Below are positions 10,318 through 22,841 of a stretch of DNA of 64,000 nucleotides, in pieces (position 1 is the stretch's first letter; the number at the start of each line of letters is the position of its first letter). Under the pieces are notes generated by a model, which did no database searches, had not been told where the DNA came from, and saw only the letters and a program-made list of their open reading frames with translations. The stretch lies in the NCBI GenBank assembly GCA_023078555.1, contig CM041198.1, positions 5,770,924-5,834,923 on the forward strand, given 5' to 3'. The translations under genes were made by a program, and so were the position numbers. The stretch comes from Ulva prolifera (Eukaryota; Chlorophyta; Ulvophyceae; Ulvales; Ulvaceae).

Positions 10318-13300
10318 CTACCGAAACGCCTCAGAGTGGTGCTCCCCCAGTAGGGTCTGCAGGCGCGCGATCGCGGAGCGCAGCCGCGGCCCGAGCTCCG
10401 CCTTTCCGACCTGGCCCGGCCGCCGCAGCGCCTCCTGCATCGCGGCGAGCACGCCGGCGCGGCTGAGGCTCGCGGCGCGGCCCGCCGCGGCCTCGCGGCC
10501 GCCGTGCGGCTCGCCATCCGCCGCCGCCGCGGGGGCCTCCAGGTGCATGAGGTTCGTCGCGAGCCAGCAGGACACCTTGTTCACCTGCATGCTGTGCAGA
10601 AACAACGATGCAGCGGCACCAGGGACTGCAGGCACGCACGACGAGCCTCTGCCGAGCATCGAGGCCAGTGGTGCCGTGCGCGCGACAGCTCCACTGTGGT
10701 TCGTGGCATCCGGATGATGAAGATGATCGCACGAGCACACTCCACAGCGGCAGCACTTGTGGCGCAAACGAGCAGTCGTGGAATGGGAAGCAGTGCCAGT
10801 CGGTGCACGCGATGGTGCAGCTGGGCTCTGTTGGGTGAGGTGTGGGGGGCGCACCTCGAAGGTGGTGGCGTCGTCGGCGCAGCAGAAGCGCAGGCCGGCG
10901 GGGATGAGCTCGTGGAGGCCGGCGGCGAGGATGTCGGCCTTGACCTCGTTGTCGCCCGTCGCGAGGTTGTTCGCCGTGTACAGGGCCGAAATCAGCACCT
11001 GCAGCCAGCACGCGGGTCGCTGCAGCTGCCACGCTGCGTGTGGCGCAGGCGCGGGGGGTGGAGCGTGGTAGCATGCGGTGATACCCTGCCATGCAATGGC
11101 CCGGGCCTCTGTGCTGCGACCGCTGCATGCATGGAGACAGAGGAACGGCACACATTCAGTGTGCATGTGGCGACCGGGATGGGCGTGAACGGTGATGGTG
11201 GCACAGTCCAGGTGCCAACCGAGATATCGCCCGTTTGGCGTCCATGGTCTGAACAGCGGCAGAGCTGTGCAATGGCGGCAGCAGCGCCCCTAGCAAGCAG
11301 GGCACCAAGCGGGTAGATCAGCGACTTGCGCAGCAGGCACGGGTGTGTAGCATGCATGTAACAACAGCCGCTGACGAGGTCACAGCACCTTGCGCTGCCG
11401 GGCCAGCCGTGCGGCATCTTGCCCCCCGTCCACGTCGCGCGCCGCGCCGCCCCCAGACGTGCCACCATGCGCGCTGCCACCCTTCGTGCTGCTGCCCGCC
11501 TTGGACCCCGCCGACGTGTCCCCCGCGCCCCCCGCCGACGCGATTGTCCACCACGACTGCGATTGCAGGAGCCGCTCCGGGTCCGCGAGCAGGCCCCCCA
11601 TCGGGCTGCGCAGGCCCGCGATGTCCGACAGCTCCCGAAGCTCCCCCTGGATGTTGACGCTCGGGTCGGAGTAGTCCCGCTGCACATCCGCCGACGTCCC
11701 GCGGATCCCCCCCAGACCCGCCGCTGCCGCCGGCGTCACCCCGTCCTCCGCGTGCTCCCCCGCCGCCACGGCCGCGTCCGCCACGTTCGCGTCCGCGGCG
11801 AGGGTGGCGGTCGGGGCCGCGTAGGTGACGGGCGAGCCTAGCGGCGGTGCCGGGTTGAGGGGGTCCGTGTCCTGCGCGATCATTGGTGCGGGGCCGTCGG
11901 GGTCTGCGTCTGCGTCCACACCCCCAAGGCTGACTGGCGATGCCAGGATCGGGGTCGGCGCGGTGGCCATCGCCGCCTCCTCCGGCACCGCGGCGGCCGT
12001 GTCGGTCTTGTCCAGGACCTCACCTATACCGCCAGCTGCTCGTGGCGCAATATGTGGGCGCATGCTGCCTGCTGCCCATGCACTCCCACAGCAAATACGC
12101 AAAAAACACCGCACCCACTGAAGCGAAAAAAAACCTCATCGATGGTGCAGCGCACGGAAACAGTGCTGTAGTTTGCATATGTCCCACGAATGGCCTGTAC
12201 TCTCCCGCGGAGCCGCGGTTGCCACGCGTCCCAAATCGGTGCATGAGAGGTCTCCCCACGCTCTCATGCATAAGATCGCGGTGGCGCACCACGGATTACG
12301 TCATGCAGCAGCTGCAGCAGCTCCCCCCGCGACCACTGCAGCACCGGCCGTTGCACCGGCGCGACGTCGCTCGAGTGCGAAAGGTTCTGTAGAAATCCCC
12401 ACGCACTCGCGGCCACCTGTGACGGCCCACCCGCGAGCATCGCGCGCACGCGCGGCCATGGCAGCTTCGCCATCAGCTCCTCCCGGATGGCCTGCGTCGC
12501 GTTGTTGACGGTGTTGCTCAGCGCGGCGATGCTTGCATCGGGCAGATGCGGCGTCTCCTGGCCCTCGGACGCAACTGTGATCGCCGCGAGCTTGCCAACG
12601 GCACCCTGCAGCGGCCGCATGTGTATCTTTTTAAGCATGTGGTTACAAAGGATAGAGGCCGGGCCTGAAGCCGGTTCTCGGATTTCGCTCGCAAACCGAC
12701 TCACTCCTTCATGGCACTAGGCCGGGCATGAGCGCGTACCACAGCCCTTCATGTAAGTACGTATGTATGCATGCGTGTGTGAATGTATCTAGTATTGTAT
12801 GGTCACAAAGCCGTGGCAATGTATGTGTGGTGGGTGCAAACGACTGCACTGAGCCAGGCCGCCCAACTGTTTGGAGACAAGGCGAGCAGGTTGCCGCAAA
12901 TTGAATGCTGTGCACATATGCAAGGTATGAAGGCACAGCAGCCCGGTTTGCTGCTGCAGACACCTGGCAGATGACTCAGCAGAGCTGATGCTTCACAGTG
13001 ACATGGTCACGGGCCACTGTATGGCCAGGCACGATGTCCGAATCCAGGGAACCGGCATCCGAGCAGCAGACACGGATGCTGCGGCGTGCATGGAGCAGGT
13101 CGAGCCACTCACCTTGTCAAGGAGGAGCTGTTTGGCGGGGCACGACGCGGTCGCGCATAGGTTGCACACCGCGAAGCACAGCGCGGCCCTCACCGCGGCG
13201 TTGGGGTCGTCCAGGGCCGCCACGAGCGTGGCCGCGAACTGCTGGTCCCCGAAACACTCCTTCGCTGTCGCCTCGGAGCAGCGCCCAATCACCCGCAGCA

Positions 13301-15913
13301 CCTGCACGCGCAGATTCTGTCCCCCATGTATCGGGAGCCCTAGCCAGGCAAACGCATGCCCGGTGCCTGGAGCCTGACACCGGACGGTGGGAACCTGTGG
13401 CCGGGAAGGAAAGCCATGGGCCAGGCCGAACGCAAGCCCGGTGCCTGGAGCCTGACACCGGACGGTGGGAACCTGTGGCCGGGAAGGAAAGCCATGGGCC
13501 AGGCCGAACGCATGCCCGGTGCCTGGAGCCTGACACCGGACGGTGGGAACCTGTGGCCGGGAAGAAAAGCCATGGGCCAGGCCGGGCGCACCATGGCGGC
13601 AGCGGTGCGGACGGTCGGCTGCGGGTGCTGCAAGCACTTGGCGAAGGCCTGCAGGTTTGGCGTCGTGGCCGCCGCGGCGCAGTTGCGCACGCACTGCGCG
13701 TCCGCAATCGCGGCGCGGGCCGTCTGCAGGCACGGCGACGACAGCTCGGAGTGTGCCGGCGGCTTCGCGCCCGCCGTGCCGCACAGCAGCACGACACACA
13801 GCAGCGCGCACAGCAGCTGCTGCTGCGGCGAGCCATAGCGCGGCGCGGCGCGGCCCGGCTGCACTTGCCCGGCAGAGCCCTGCCCGCCGGCGTGTCCACT
13901 GGGGCGCGGGCTCTCAGCGGAGGCCTTGGCGCCGTGTGGCCATGCTGAGCCCTCCGTCTGCAGCAGCACATCACCCAATAAACCAAGTCTGTTGTTTCCC
14001 CCTGTCTCCCTGACCTAATACTGGATGGAAGCGGATGCAAGGGACCCGGGAACCGCATTACCACCAAAGCTGCGAATGGTGCAAGCTACACAGGAATCAA
14101 TCGCCTGTTCGGTGTGGCTGCAGGTGCACATGTGGTGGGAGAGCCTCCGGGCCCCACCTCAGAGATGATGAACGAGATCAGGTTCTCAAGCGCATCGCTG
14201 TCGGCGACCAGTCGCTGTAGCTCCTCCGAGTTGCAGATGATGCCAAACAGGCGGTACGGGATGCGCTTACGAGCAGCCGGCGCAGCCTGTAGCTTCACCA
14301 GCACGCACAGGCACACTGTCTCCAGCGCCTGCCGCACGCGCTGCTCCCGCGCATCCTCCTCTGACCCCTCCCCCGCCCCCGCTGCCCCCGCCGGAGTGTC
14401 CTCATGCATTGGCTCCGCGGCGCCGCCGCACACGAGGCGCACGTAGAGCTCCTCCCGAACCAGCTGCCACGCCGGCACGCGACGTGCGGCCGCGATGCGC
14501 GGCGGGTGGAGGACCGTCGCGATGACGGAGCATGCCGCGAGCCGCGTCTCGGCGTCTGGGAACTTGACGGCGACGGCGATGTCAGGGAGGGCGGGCACGA
14601 CGGCGGCGGTGAACGCCGCGCCGTGCTGGTTCAGGAGGATGTCCATGGTGGATAGAACGGCGGTTCGAAGCGGTACAAAGCGCGGCGCGGCGGTGCCGGT
14701 GCGAGCGGCGGGGTCTAGAAAGATGCACCGGGGGAGCTGCTTCGCGAGCGTCGCCATGAGATCCTCCGCCATTTGGACGCCTGCAGAACGCGAACGGCGT
14801 GATGTGAGCTTGAGATCGGGGAAGTATGAAAAACAGGGCAATGAGCGCCGAGATGACAGAACTGCTGCTGTGATGGCGGGGTTGGACTAAGGGAGCTTAA
14901 CGCCGTGCGGCTACGTGGCAGGGTGGGGTGGGGAGTGCACCTGCCTCGTGCTCTGGCGGTGTGCTACGCATGCTGACGAGGCCGCAGAGGTGCGTGATGA
15001 ACCTCGCGATCTCGGTGTTGCTGTGGCCGGCGAGGGCGGTCAGCAGCTGCGATGACTGCGGCCGCAGGAGAGGTGCCATGGCTGTCACCGGGCTCTGCAC
15101 ACAGCCTTTCTGTTTATCGATTCTTATCGAATTTTCAACACACCCAGCGGCAGCATCAAGTGCTGTTGACGATGGATCTGATGCAGCAGTCAGGGGCATG
15201 TCGGTTTGACAGAGGGGAGTCGGAGGACTGGAGGATGGCTTGACCGCCTGGGTTCGTCTGGGCATACGGGCATCTGCCCAAGAATAGACTCCTGGCGACA
15301 AGATTTTTGTGACAGGGGCCGGAGACGATTCACACGGCTAGATTATGACTTTCTATAACGGTGCAGATGTATCGCAAGTCGCCACGTGAGCAGAGGACAG
15401 ATTGGCAATGGACGGAAATGGCTTGCTGGGCCGACGCAATGCAGCATTCAGAGGGCTTTGGGAGCAAAGGGACCACTGCAGTTTCTGATTGCTTAAAATG
15501 GAGAAACGTTCACAGCACAAATGCAGAGCATCGTGGGAACGCACGTCATACAATGTAGTCAAGGCTCTTGCAGCGCCCAGGACAACTGGCTCGCTGCCTG
15601 GTCCATCCACGGACAGCATTTGCAGCAGAACCTCTGCTCCATGCGCGTTCTGGATTGCCTGAACAGCTTCTCGGCCTCCACCTGCGGCCATGCTGTAGAT
15701 GATTGCGGATATCTGCTGCCATACTGGGTACGACTTGTGCTCGGAAGCTAGCTCGAGCACAGCTGGAATAATTCCTTCAGCCTGGAATTCGACCTTCTTA
15801 TGTTTATTTCCGATGATCTGGTTCTTGTACTCTCGAATCAGCATGACTAGTGCCGCCTCATCTGCTGCAGATCTGAAGGAGTCCAACAGCTTGCTGCTCG
15901 GCATGTGCGCCAT
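10318..15913 (-). CDS. ARMC8-like: Armadillo-repeat protein, ARMC8/GID5-like
   Basis: Probable scaffold subunit of the GID/CTLH E3 ubiquitin ligase. Nine exons (transcript order): 15913-15545, 15094-14941, 14780-14158, 13723-13592, 13316-13113, 12605-12300, 12018-11389, 10998-10855, 10584-10318. All junctions are in phase, most at phase 0, giving 942 residues; animal ARMC8 is about 670. ARM/HEAT helices are clear: the N-terminal IREYKNQIIGNKHKK resembles the ARMC8 start, exon 8 holds EVKADIL, and exon 9 holds a CWLATNLMH repeat close to the last ARMC8 repeat. The excess length is mainly exon 7, about 210 residues of Ala/Pro/Gly/Asp-rich sequence. The start could also be the ATG at 15940, nine codons upstream. 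Other armadillo proteins (VAC8-type) are the main alternative. Confidence 0.7.
12643..12770 (-). mobile_element. LINE-B 3'-end remnant in an ARMC8-like intron
   Basis: Begins TTACAAAGGATAGAGGCCGG, then GAAGCCGGTTCTCGGATT and CATGGCACTAGGCCGGGC, the same order as the copies at 38.7 and 59.5 kb. It lies in intron 12606-13112. No clear target duplication. Confidence 0.6.
13346..13590. repeat. 78-bp minisatellite, three copies, intronic
   Basis: Three units with period 78 (CGGTGCCTGG recurs at 13361, 13439 and 13517), about 95% alike. It fills most of the intron between ARMC8-like exons 4 and 5 (13317-13591). Because 78 is a multiple of three, both strands stay open through it, which creates long false ORFs. 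Confidence 0.92.
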
Positions 15914-15940
15914 CTTTCGTTTTTCAGAGCACCTTACCAT

Positions 15941-16831
15941 GGACCGAAAAGCCTCCCCTAGGACGCACTCAAATCACTGCATGTATACAATTCCCATTCA
16001 TGTCATGCCTGCATCGATTAGTTGATGGTATCGTGCTATGTCGCTTCCTAAGCTGGGAAAGCAACTCTGTGCAAACCAGGTGGACCTGCGCACCAAAACT
16101 ACAGGTACTGCCGCTATGCAAGGCATTTACAGGCAAGACAGTACTGCGGGAGGGTCGAGACGAACCGGCTTGCATATTTGCTGCATCTCCAGCACGCGCT
16201 CCTCTGTCCGATGGCCTCGCCAGGACAGCACGTATTCAGACCGTGCCGATCACCGCATCAAGCGCAGAGACGTAGACCAGGCATCAATTTTCGGCAAATG
16301 CTAATGATGTATACAGGTCAAGATACGTGTACGTGCGGCAGTGCGTTTGTGTTGCGAGAACAAACAGTGGAAACACGGTGGACGACTAAATGGCAGCCAA
16401 GCGACGTGAGGTGCTCCAGGTCATTCAATTCTATGTGATCGAGCATGCATCGCTCAAAGCAATTCTGCTGGCATCGTGGAGCGTAGAAAACCTGTTGCTG
16501 GAAGGCCTTCTAGACACGGGGCTTGTCATGCAACACGCTCACTTTGAAGAACATCCGACGTGTGTGAATGGCCAGCCGACAGTCAAATGAGAATATACGC
16601 TTGGTGCTTGAATGGTGTCTGTTCCAAAAGCTCTGCCGAAGAGGCAGCCAGACTTTTGCACTGAATCGATTATTACATTGTTTACAGTGCCACATATAGC
16701 CACTTCGCTCACATGCCAACTCTACTCAGGTGGAAATCCCTGCCGACTCTAACCAGGTACCACTCAAAACAGCCAGCCCCTCGTGTGGCAGTAGTGTGTG
16801 ACACCACAGATGGTACCGCAACGCAGCACAG
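15941..16831. other. Intergenic region, nothing recognised
   Basis: Between the 5' end of the ARMC8-like gene and the 3' end of GET4. It should hold the ARMC8-like promoter. Short frames (for example 16390-16590) match no domain. Confidence 0.4.
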
Positions 16832-18485
16832 CTACATTTTACCCAGAAGACCCTCTAGCATCTTCCCCAAGCCCCCCTCCCCTTTGCCACTTGAAAAGTA
16901 TGCAGCCTCGACTCCATGCATCATGTCTTCAAAGTCCGGATCCATATCAACAACACTTCTATACTCCCGCATCAACAGGTCAAAAGCCGGTTTTGAGCTC
17001 TTGCCGAGACATATCAGGAGCAACTCAATGAAATGTCCCACAAACGCGTACTTAGAGCCTTTCGACCTCTCTGGTTCTAATAACGCCCACAAAGCCCTGG
17101 CAGATTGCAGCTGTGTCACACTGGTGGCCTTGGTGGCACATGAGAGCGTCTGCAGCACGCCACGGGCCATGAACATCTCCCGCTCGTCTGGCCTCCCATG
17201 CTCCATGCATCGCTTGATAGCTACAGAAACAGACGATCTATCAGCTGCGGCGTCAGTTGATTTGCAGACCTAATCGACATGGGGTCCTCCAGCTCAATCA
17301 CTGCAGGGACGAGATGCGATCATCGTGCAGAGATGCCTCACATGCCACATTCTGGAAACTGCACTCGAGCATATTTGCACCCTCGTACTCTTGTTGTCTG
17401 TAGACAACACCCAGAAAGCGGAGACTCGAACCAGTGGAACTGATGCACACCTGCGGAAAATGCTTTGACGTTTGTGGAATAGCGGAAGTATAGGGCAGCC
17501 TGCCCAAGGCCTGCAGGACCCAGAATCTGGAATATGAGAGACCCTGCCGTGGAGTGAAAGCTCCTGACATGGCTGCGGTCTCCACATCTGCAGCACACTT
17601 GCAGTTCAACGATAGTGCACTTACAATGCCGCCCCTCAATTCAGCACCGGTGAACTTTCATGAGCCAGGCTGGTGCTAGAGCCTCATACTGTGATGGATG
17701 TCGTGAAATTGCGAATGCCAGTTGGACTGCCATGATCGGCTAGCGGTGGCAAGCTTGGAAGTGCCCAATGCCGCAAGCCTCCACAAAGAATGTCGACGAT
17801 CATAGTGCAAACTGCTTGTGCACACCTCCTCGCCCACTTCAATGAGGAGCCGCAGCACTTTCGGAGCTCTAGCACCACAGCTGCCGTGTCATCACTGTCT
17901 ACATTCGCCAGCAGCTGTAGGAAGCCTTGCACTTCTGAAACAAGTTCCGGTTCCACTGCCACAGAGTTTTCCACGTAAGCCTGCAACGCGATGACAAGGA
18001 TGAAGGCTGAATCGGCAACGACTGCATGGCCAGACTGAGTTGCAGTCACAGCATCATGCTGTCTCGTACCTCGAGGAGCATATTCAAAAGCTCCGACCCA
18101 CAGGTGAGTTGCCCGTGCTGTAACTGTGATGATGTTCCATCCTGCAGGCACGGCTTCCATAAGAATCTTCGCGTGTGACCAGAACAAGGTGGCTGCACCT
18201 CATGCCCGAGTGTTCGATCAGTGCAGATCACTGAGCCATCATACCCGCAAAAGAGCATACGCATCCTCGTGTGCACCCTTCCCCACATAGCGGTAGTATG
18301 TTGCCTTGTAGGTCTGTTGAGCTTCGTAATACGACCCGTCCTTGATCTCTTCCCGCAAACGCAGCCGAATCTGCATGGCAGGCATTTCGTGTGTCGCACT
18401 TTGGCAGCTGCTAGAGTAAGCCGAGAACACAGCTCTTAGTATGGCTCAAATTGTGCTCACGGACCTTTTCTGCCCGACCAGCCAT
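16832..18485 (-). CDS. GET4: GET4 / TRC35 homologue
   Basis: Cytosolic adaptor of the GET/TRC pathway that, with the GET5-type ubiquitin-like protein, hands tail-anchored membrane proteins to the GET3 ATPase. Seven exons (transcript order): 18485-18465, 18370-18245, 18141-18070, 17980-17826, 17739-17690, 17510-17451, 17220-16832. They total 873 nt and encode 290 residues; human GET4 has 327. Diagnostic blocks are DGSYYEAQQTYKATYYRY (N-terminal helical repeat), SSLKWARS, HSQFHDIHH, and EMFMARGVLQTL followed by a C-terminal FVGHFIELLLICL. Splice phases match at every junction. The acceptor of exon 6 is the weakest; an alternative upstream acceptor would add about 12 residues. A 21-nt first exon carries the ATG. 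Confidence 0.85.
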
Positions 18486-18890
18486 TGTCCCTCGCAGAGA
18501 TAGACAGTCCGCGGATGCTAGGCCCGTTGGTCACCTCGGGACCGGCGCTGAACAATCTAGTTTGAGGGAGCGGTACCTTCGACAGGCAGATGTAGAGTAG
18601 AATATTTCATGCTGCTTTGTAGCTGCGGTGAACCGATCTGGCGTGCGCGCTCCAGTCGGGCTTAGACACTATGCATGGGCTGGAATCCTCTGGAAGGTTT
18701 TCTGCCAGGGCAACAGTGCTGCTACATGTCACAAAGCAACAATCGTTCGAGTGAACCAGGACAAGCGCAACTGGACGAGGCATGGGCTGGAGATACACCC
18801 CGTCTTACCTGCTAAGCTGTCGCATTGCGGAGCGTGTTGACTGCAGCATTTTGCATCGTTGCGATCTTTGCACGATAGGCCAGGCTAGGC

Positions 18891-21668
18891 ATGGCACATC
18901 GTGTTCTTCATGATCCAGAAGCCGATGGATGGGAGCGCAGTGACTTCCCTATCGTATGTGAGACATGCCTGGGCCCCAATCCGTACGTGCGGATGCAGCG
19001 GGTGCGCACCGTTCCAGTCTTCACACGCCATGCGAGAGGAAATTACATCTGAAGGCAAGAAATCGATTTATATGCACAAGATTCATTGCTTATTTCAAAA
19101 TTACATGGTCCGTGGCAATTCAAGGGGCTTGGCGTCCGGCCCGATCATACACATCTTGATTGATCCTGCTCCGCCTCGTCAGGACGGCGGCCCATCGATA
19201 ACAATGCTGATGTAAGCTAAATTTTGTGAATGCAGATTGAGTATGGCGCAGAATGCCACATCAGTAAGAGGCCGTACACGAAATTTCGATGGCGCCCCGG
19301 CAGCGACGCGCGATACAAAGCCACGATCATTTGCCAAGAGGTAGCTAAAGCCAAGAATGTTTGTCAAGTATGTCTACTTGACTTGAGCCATAACTTGCCG
19401 GTGCAAGTGCGGGACCAGCTTACAAACGCAGTGGTGGAAGATATCCCCGAGAGCCAAGTCGGCATAGAGTACCAGCTGGCTCTGAAAGAATCACGGGGAG
19501 AGTTAGGAAAGGAATTCGATGTCAACGAAGATGAAGGCAACGACCAGCTGAACCGATTATCCCGCACGACTCCATATTACAAGGTGTGCTCTCCACCTGC
19601 GCCAAACCTGGCTGTGGATCCTACCATATTTGCTGCAATAAAACTTTTAATGGCTATAGCATGAGACCTGATTCCAATTGTGTTTGACTCGGTATCACCA
19701 CACATTCTAGCCTCACCTCACTCGCATAGCCCTACCCAGGGATGCTCAGACACCAGCGTAGCATGACAACATGCTCGTGACCACTGCTGATACGGCAGAA
19801 GTCCAAAGGAAGAGGCAAGAGATTGTGAGATGTGAAATGCTGATTCGGAGCGGCTGGATAGATGCCAAAATCCGCACAGTCCAGGCCAGCTGCACCAATC
19901 AACCACCTGCACCTCCATTATTACACTAGCGTTGCAAGCGTTGACCAAAGCTTTTGCTGAAACCATGCTCACAGCATCGCCCAGCGTGTGTTCCAGTCTG
20001 CGTCGTGTGCTGCAGAGGAATCGGGCCAAGGTATGCACCTACTTCATTCGTGGCAAGTGCAACCGTGGCGCCGAATGCCCGTTCCGCCACGAGATGCCGG
20101 AGGGGGGCGAGCTCGCGCACCAGAACATACGCGACCGCTACTACGGCAACAACGACCCCGTCGCCCGCAAGATGCTGCGCCGGCTCGGCGAGCGCCCGCG
20201 CCTAGAGCCCCCTGAAGACACGGCCATCACGACGCTTTACGTCGGCAACGTCGAGCGCAACTGGGCGGAGGAGGACCTGCGGGCCGTGTTTTCGAAGCAT
20301 GGGGACCTTACGCGCGTGAAACTCGTGCCGAACAAGTCGTGTGCGTTTGTGACGTATGCGACCCGAGACGTGCGATTCTCTCGCCCGTCCCCTCTGCGGC
20401 CGGTGCAGGAACCTGCCTCTGCTCAAGCCCTTTGCGCCTGCTGCGATGTTGCCTCATTCTTCGCTCGGGCATACTGGACAGTCGCTGCCACTGCCGGGCG
20501 CCCTGCTCTTGTACCTTCTGCTGTGCCACGTGGGCTCACCGGGACCTGCCGATCATGCCCCTGGGCTCACGCTGCGGCTGCTCTGACTTGATGCCACGCT
20601 GTCCATGCTGTGTCTGGGTCAGTTGAGCCCCAGTCACCGAGCTGCCGCATGTCCGGTGCAGTGCCACAGCTGCAAACCCGGCGCCCCCTCGTTTCCAATT
20701 CGGGCAACTCACAGCATTGCCTTCACTCGTTCACAGCTGCCCCCGCCCTCTCCATCCCTTTTGCTCTCGCGCTGCAAGCACCTGAGCCCGGGCCGCGGTG
20801 CATCATAGCGCCTGTGCACCGTGTGCTGTGGAGGCGTTTCAGTGCCCGCATGCGCTCCTGCAGCATCTTGACACCGGTTCTGGCCTTGCAGGATGCAGAG
20901 AAGGCAGCGGAGAAGCTCCACGATGCGCTCATCATCAATGGCGTCCGTTGCAAGCTGCTGTGGGGGAAGCCGCAGGCGCAGACCGGGCAGCAGCAGCACA
21001 TGCAGCCGTACCCCGGCGGTGCGGGTGGCCCGCCCGGGGGGCCCGGCGGGCAGCCGGGGGACGCGCCGTTTGGGCAGCCGATGTACGGCCCGGACGGGAC
21101 CCCCCTGCCGCCGCCGCGGCTCTTTGGCGCGCAGCCGGCGCAGTACCCCAGCATGGACCCCTCAATGATGGGGGCGGTGCCGCGGGGGCCGGCCCCAGGG
21201 GCGGGACAGGCGGCGGCGCCGGACGGGGCTGCCGCCCCGCCGATGCATATGCAGCAGCCGCCACACATGCATGGGATGATGCCACCGGCGGGATTCCCGC
21301 CAGGCATGGGGCCACAGGGGCACATGGGGATGCCGATGGGCGGCATGCCGCCGCCGGGGATGCCAATGCGGCCGATGTCGCGGCCTCCGCACATGCATGC
21401 ACCCCCGGCGGGGATGGGGCTGCCGCTGCCTGGCTCGATTGTGCCGCCGGGGGCGATGCCTCCCGTGCATCCGGGGGCTCAGACGGGCTTTGGCATGGTG
21501 GCGAGACCACGCATGGGGGCCGGGGCTGGGGGTTCCGGAGGGCCGGACTCCGCTGCGGCGCGGGGTCCACCAGGAGGTGGTCCGTCAGGAGTCGGCGCCG
21601 CACCCACTGGAGCGGCGGTGCCCCAAGACGCTCCTCCTGGGCCGGAGGTGCAGGGGGCTGCCGCTTGA
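18891..21668 (+). CDS. RBM22: RBM22 / Cwc2-type spliceosome protein (zinc finger, CCCH, RRM)
   Basis: Core spliceosome factor that contacts U6 snRNA and the catalytic centre. Four exons, 18891-19001, 19236-19583, 20016-20369 and 20892-21668, all phase 0, give 529 residues. Order: N-terminal Cys-rich module ([17 protein letters not shown] at 19-35), the conserved RTTPYYK-RNRAK link at exon 2/3, a CCCH finger (C-x7-C-x5-C-x3-H), the [14 protein letters not shown] motif, an RRM (TTLYVGNV as RNP2, CAFVTYATR as RNP1), then about 220 residues rich in Gly/Pro/Met. Several N-terminal zinc ligands conserved in plants and animals are changed: ECHIS where CKIC is usual, and CQEV where CQTC is usual. The RRM ends in WGKP as in homologues. 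Confidence 0.93.
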
Positions 21669-22478
21669 GCACGCGCATGTCATCCATGCATGTGTCCCTC
21701 CCGCCATTCGGTGCCATGCCAATGTCTGGTAGCAGGGACGGATCTAGGAAGCGGAGGCTCGAGATGAAGCGGGGCCGTTGGTGCTGCGGGGGTGCGCAGG
21801 GCTGTGCACAGAGCACAACCTCTCATGCATGTGTTCGGGCTGCCTGCATGGGTTTCCTGCATGGAGTCACGTGGGAGTGCCCAAGATGCTCCTGATGTCA
21901 TACCGTCTTCATACCTTTCCATCACCCGAAGGTTGTGAGTGATGTTCAAAGCCACTGCTGATGGGCTGCGAGGCGGGGTGCTCAGGGCGGGTGGCCTTGC
22001 GACCGTGGAGTCGACAACGCATGTATGGATGTCACAAACGATCCGTTCGACCCCCGAACTTCGAAGTGAATGCTGTGTAGACAGCATGGCCTGTGCTTGC
22101 TGGGGTGCGCTGTAACAGCTGACTGCATGAGTCTGCTGCGTGTGGCAAGTTCGCCAATGGCGTATCGAATGAGCTGGTGTCGGAGTGGCGCGGAGCGGGT
22201 CTCCAGAGACAGTGGTGTTGAAAGGTGATTCAGCATCTTGAGGCATCTGGAAAAAGGCTTGCATGTGTCACGGTCTAGACTTGTGGGACCTGTGCTGGGA
22301 GGACGGGCCACCCTCCAATGGTTCGTTGTGCTGTGGAATCGACGTTGTGCGGGTACAGGGGCGCGGCCTCTGCAATTTCATGCATGTGCGGTTCATGGGC
22401 AGCAAGCGAGGAACGTGTCCCGAAGGGCGCGTGGAAGATTCGTGCATGCACTATTGGAGCTGTTGTGGCCAATGCTCT
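21669..22478. other. Intergenic region, nothing recognised
   Basis: Downstream of RBM22. Several open frames overlap on both strands, with no domain, splice support or repeat. Confidence 0.35.
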
Positions 22479-22490
22479 TGCTATCTGTGT

Positions 22491-22829
22491 TACAAGGACA
22501 AAGCCGGAGGGGGCGGTGGCACCGCCAGGTCAACGAGGTAGCACACGAACAACCCAAAGCACATGCGCCAGGAGAGCGACAGCCACCTCGAATCCGCCCA
22601 GACAGCCAAGTCACAGCACGCACCCACACACCACACCCACACACCCCTCCCCGCTCACCCCCCCCCACACACTCACCCCTGCGCCCACACGCAACATGGC
22701 CCTGCCGCCCGCGTGGCCGCGGCGGCCCAATCTGGCAGCCGGGAGGGCCGCCGCCAGGAGGGCCTGCTCCCCCAGCCCCCAGACCCCAACCCAATCCCCC
22801 AACCATAGCCGCCCCCCGCGGGGCTCCGC
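22491..22829 (-). mobile_element. LINE-C 3'-end copy (339 bp)
   Basis: Flanked by a perfect 12-bp duplication TGCTATCTGTGT (22479-22490 and 22830-22841). On the minus strand it ends GGCTTTGTCCTTGTA plus the duplicated A/C context. It carries a GT-rich 3' UTR (visible as CACACACC runs on the plus strand) preceded by GC-rich sequence. The tail matches the remnants at 8810 and 25942. Confidence 0.7.
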
Positions 22830-22841
22830 TGCTATCTGTGT

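Noticed and set aside
12993-14067. Long frames on both strands around 13 kb (up to 316 codons)
   Set aside because: Kept open by the 78-bp minisatellite and GC-rich composition; the phased ARMC8-like exons explain the conserved parts.
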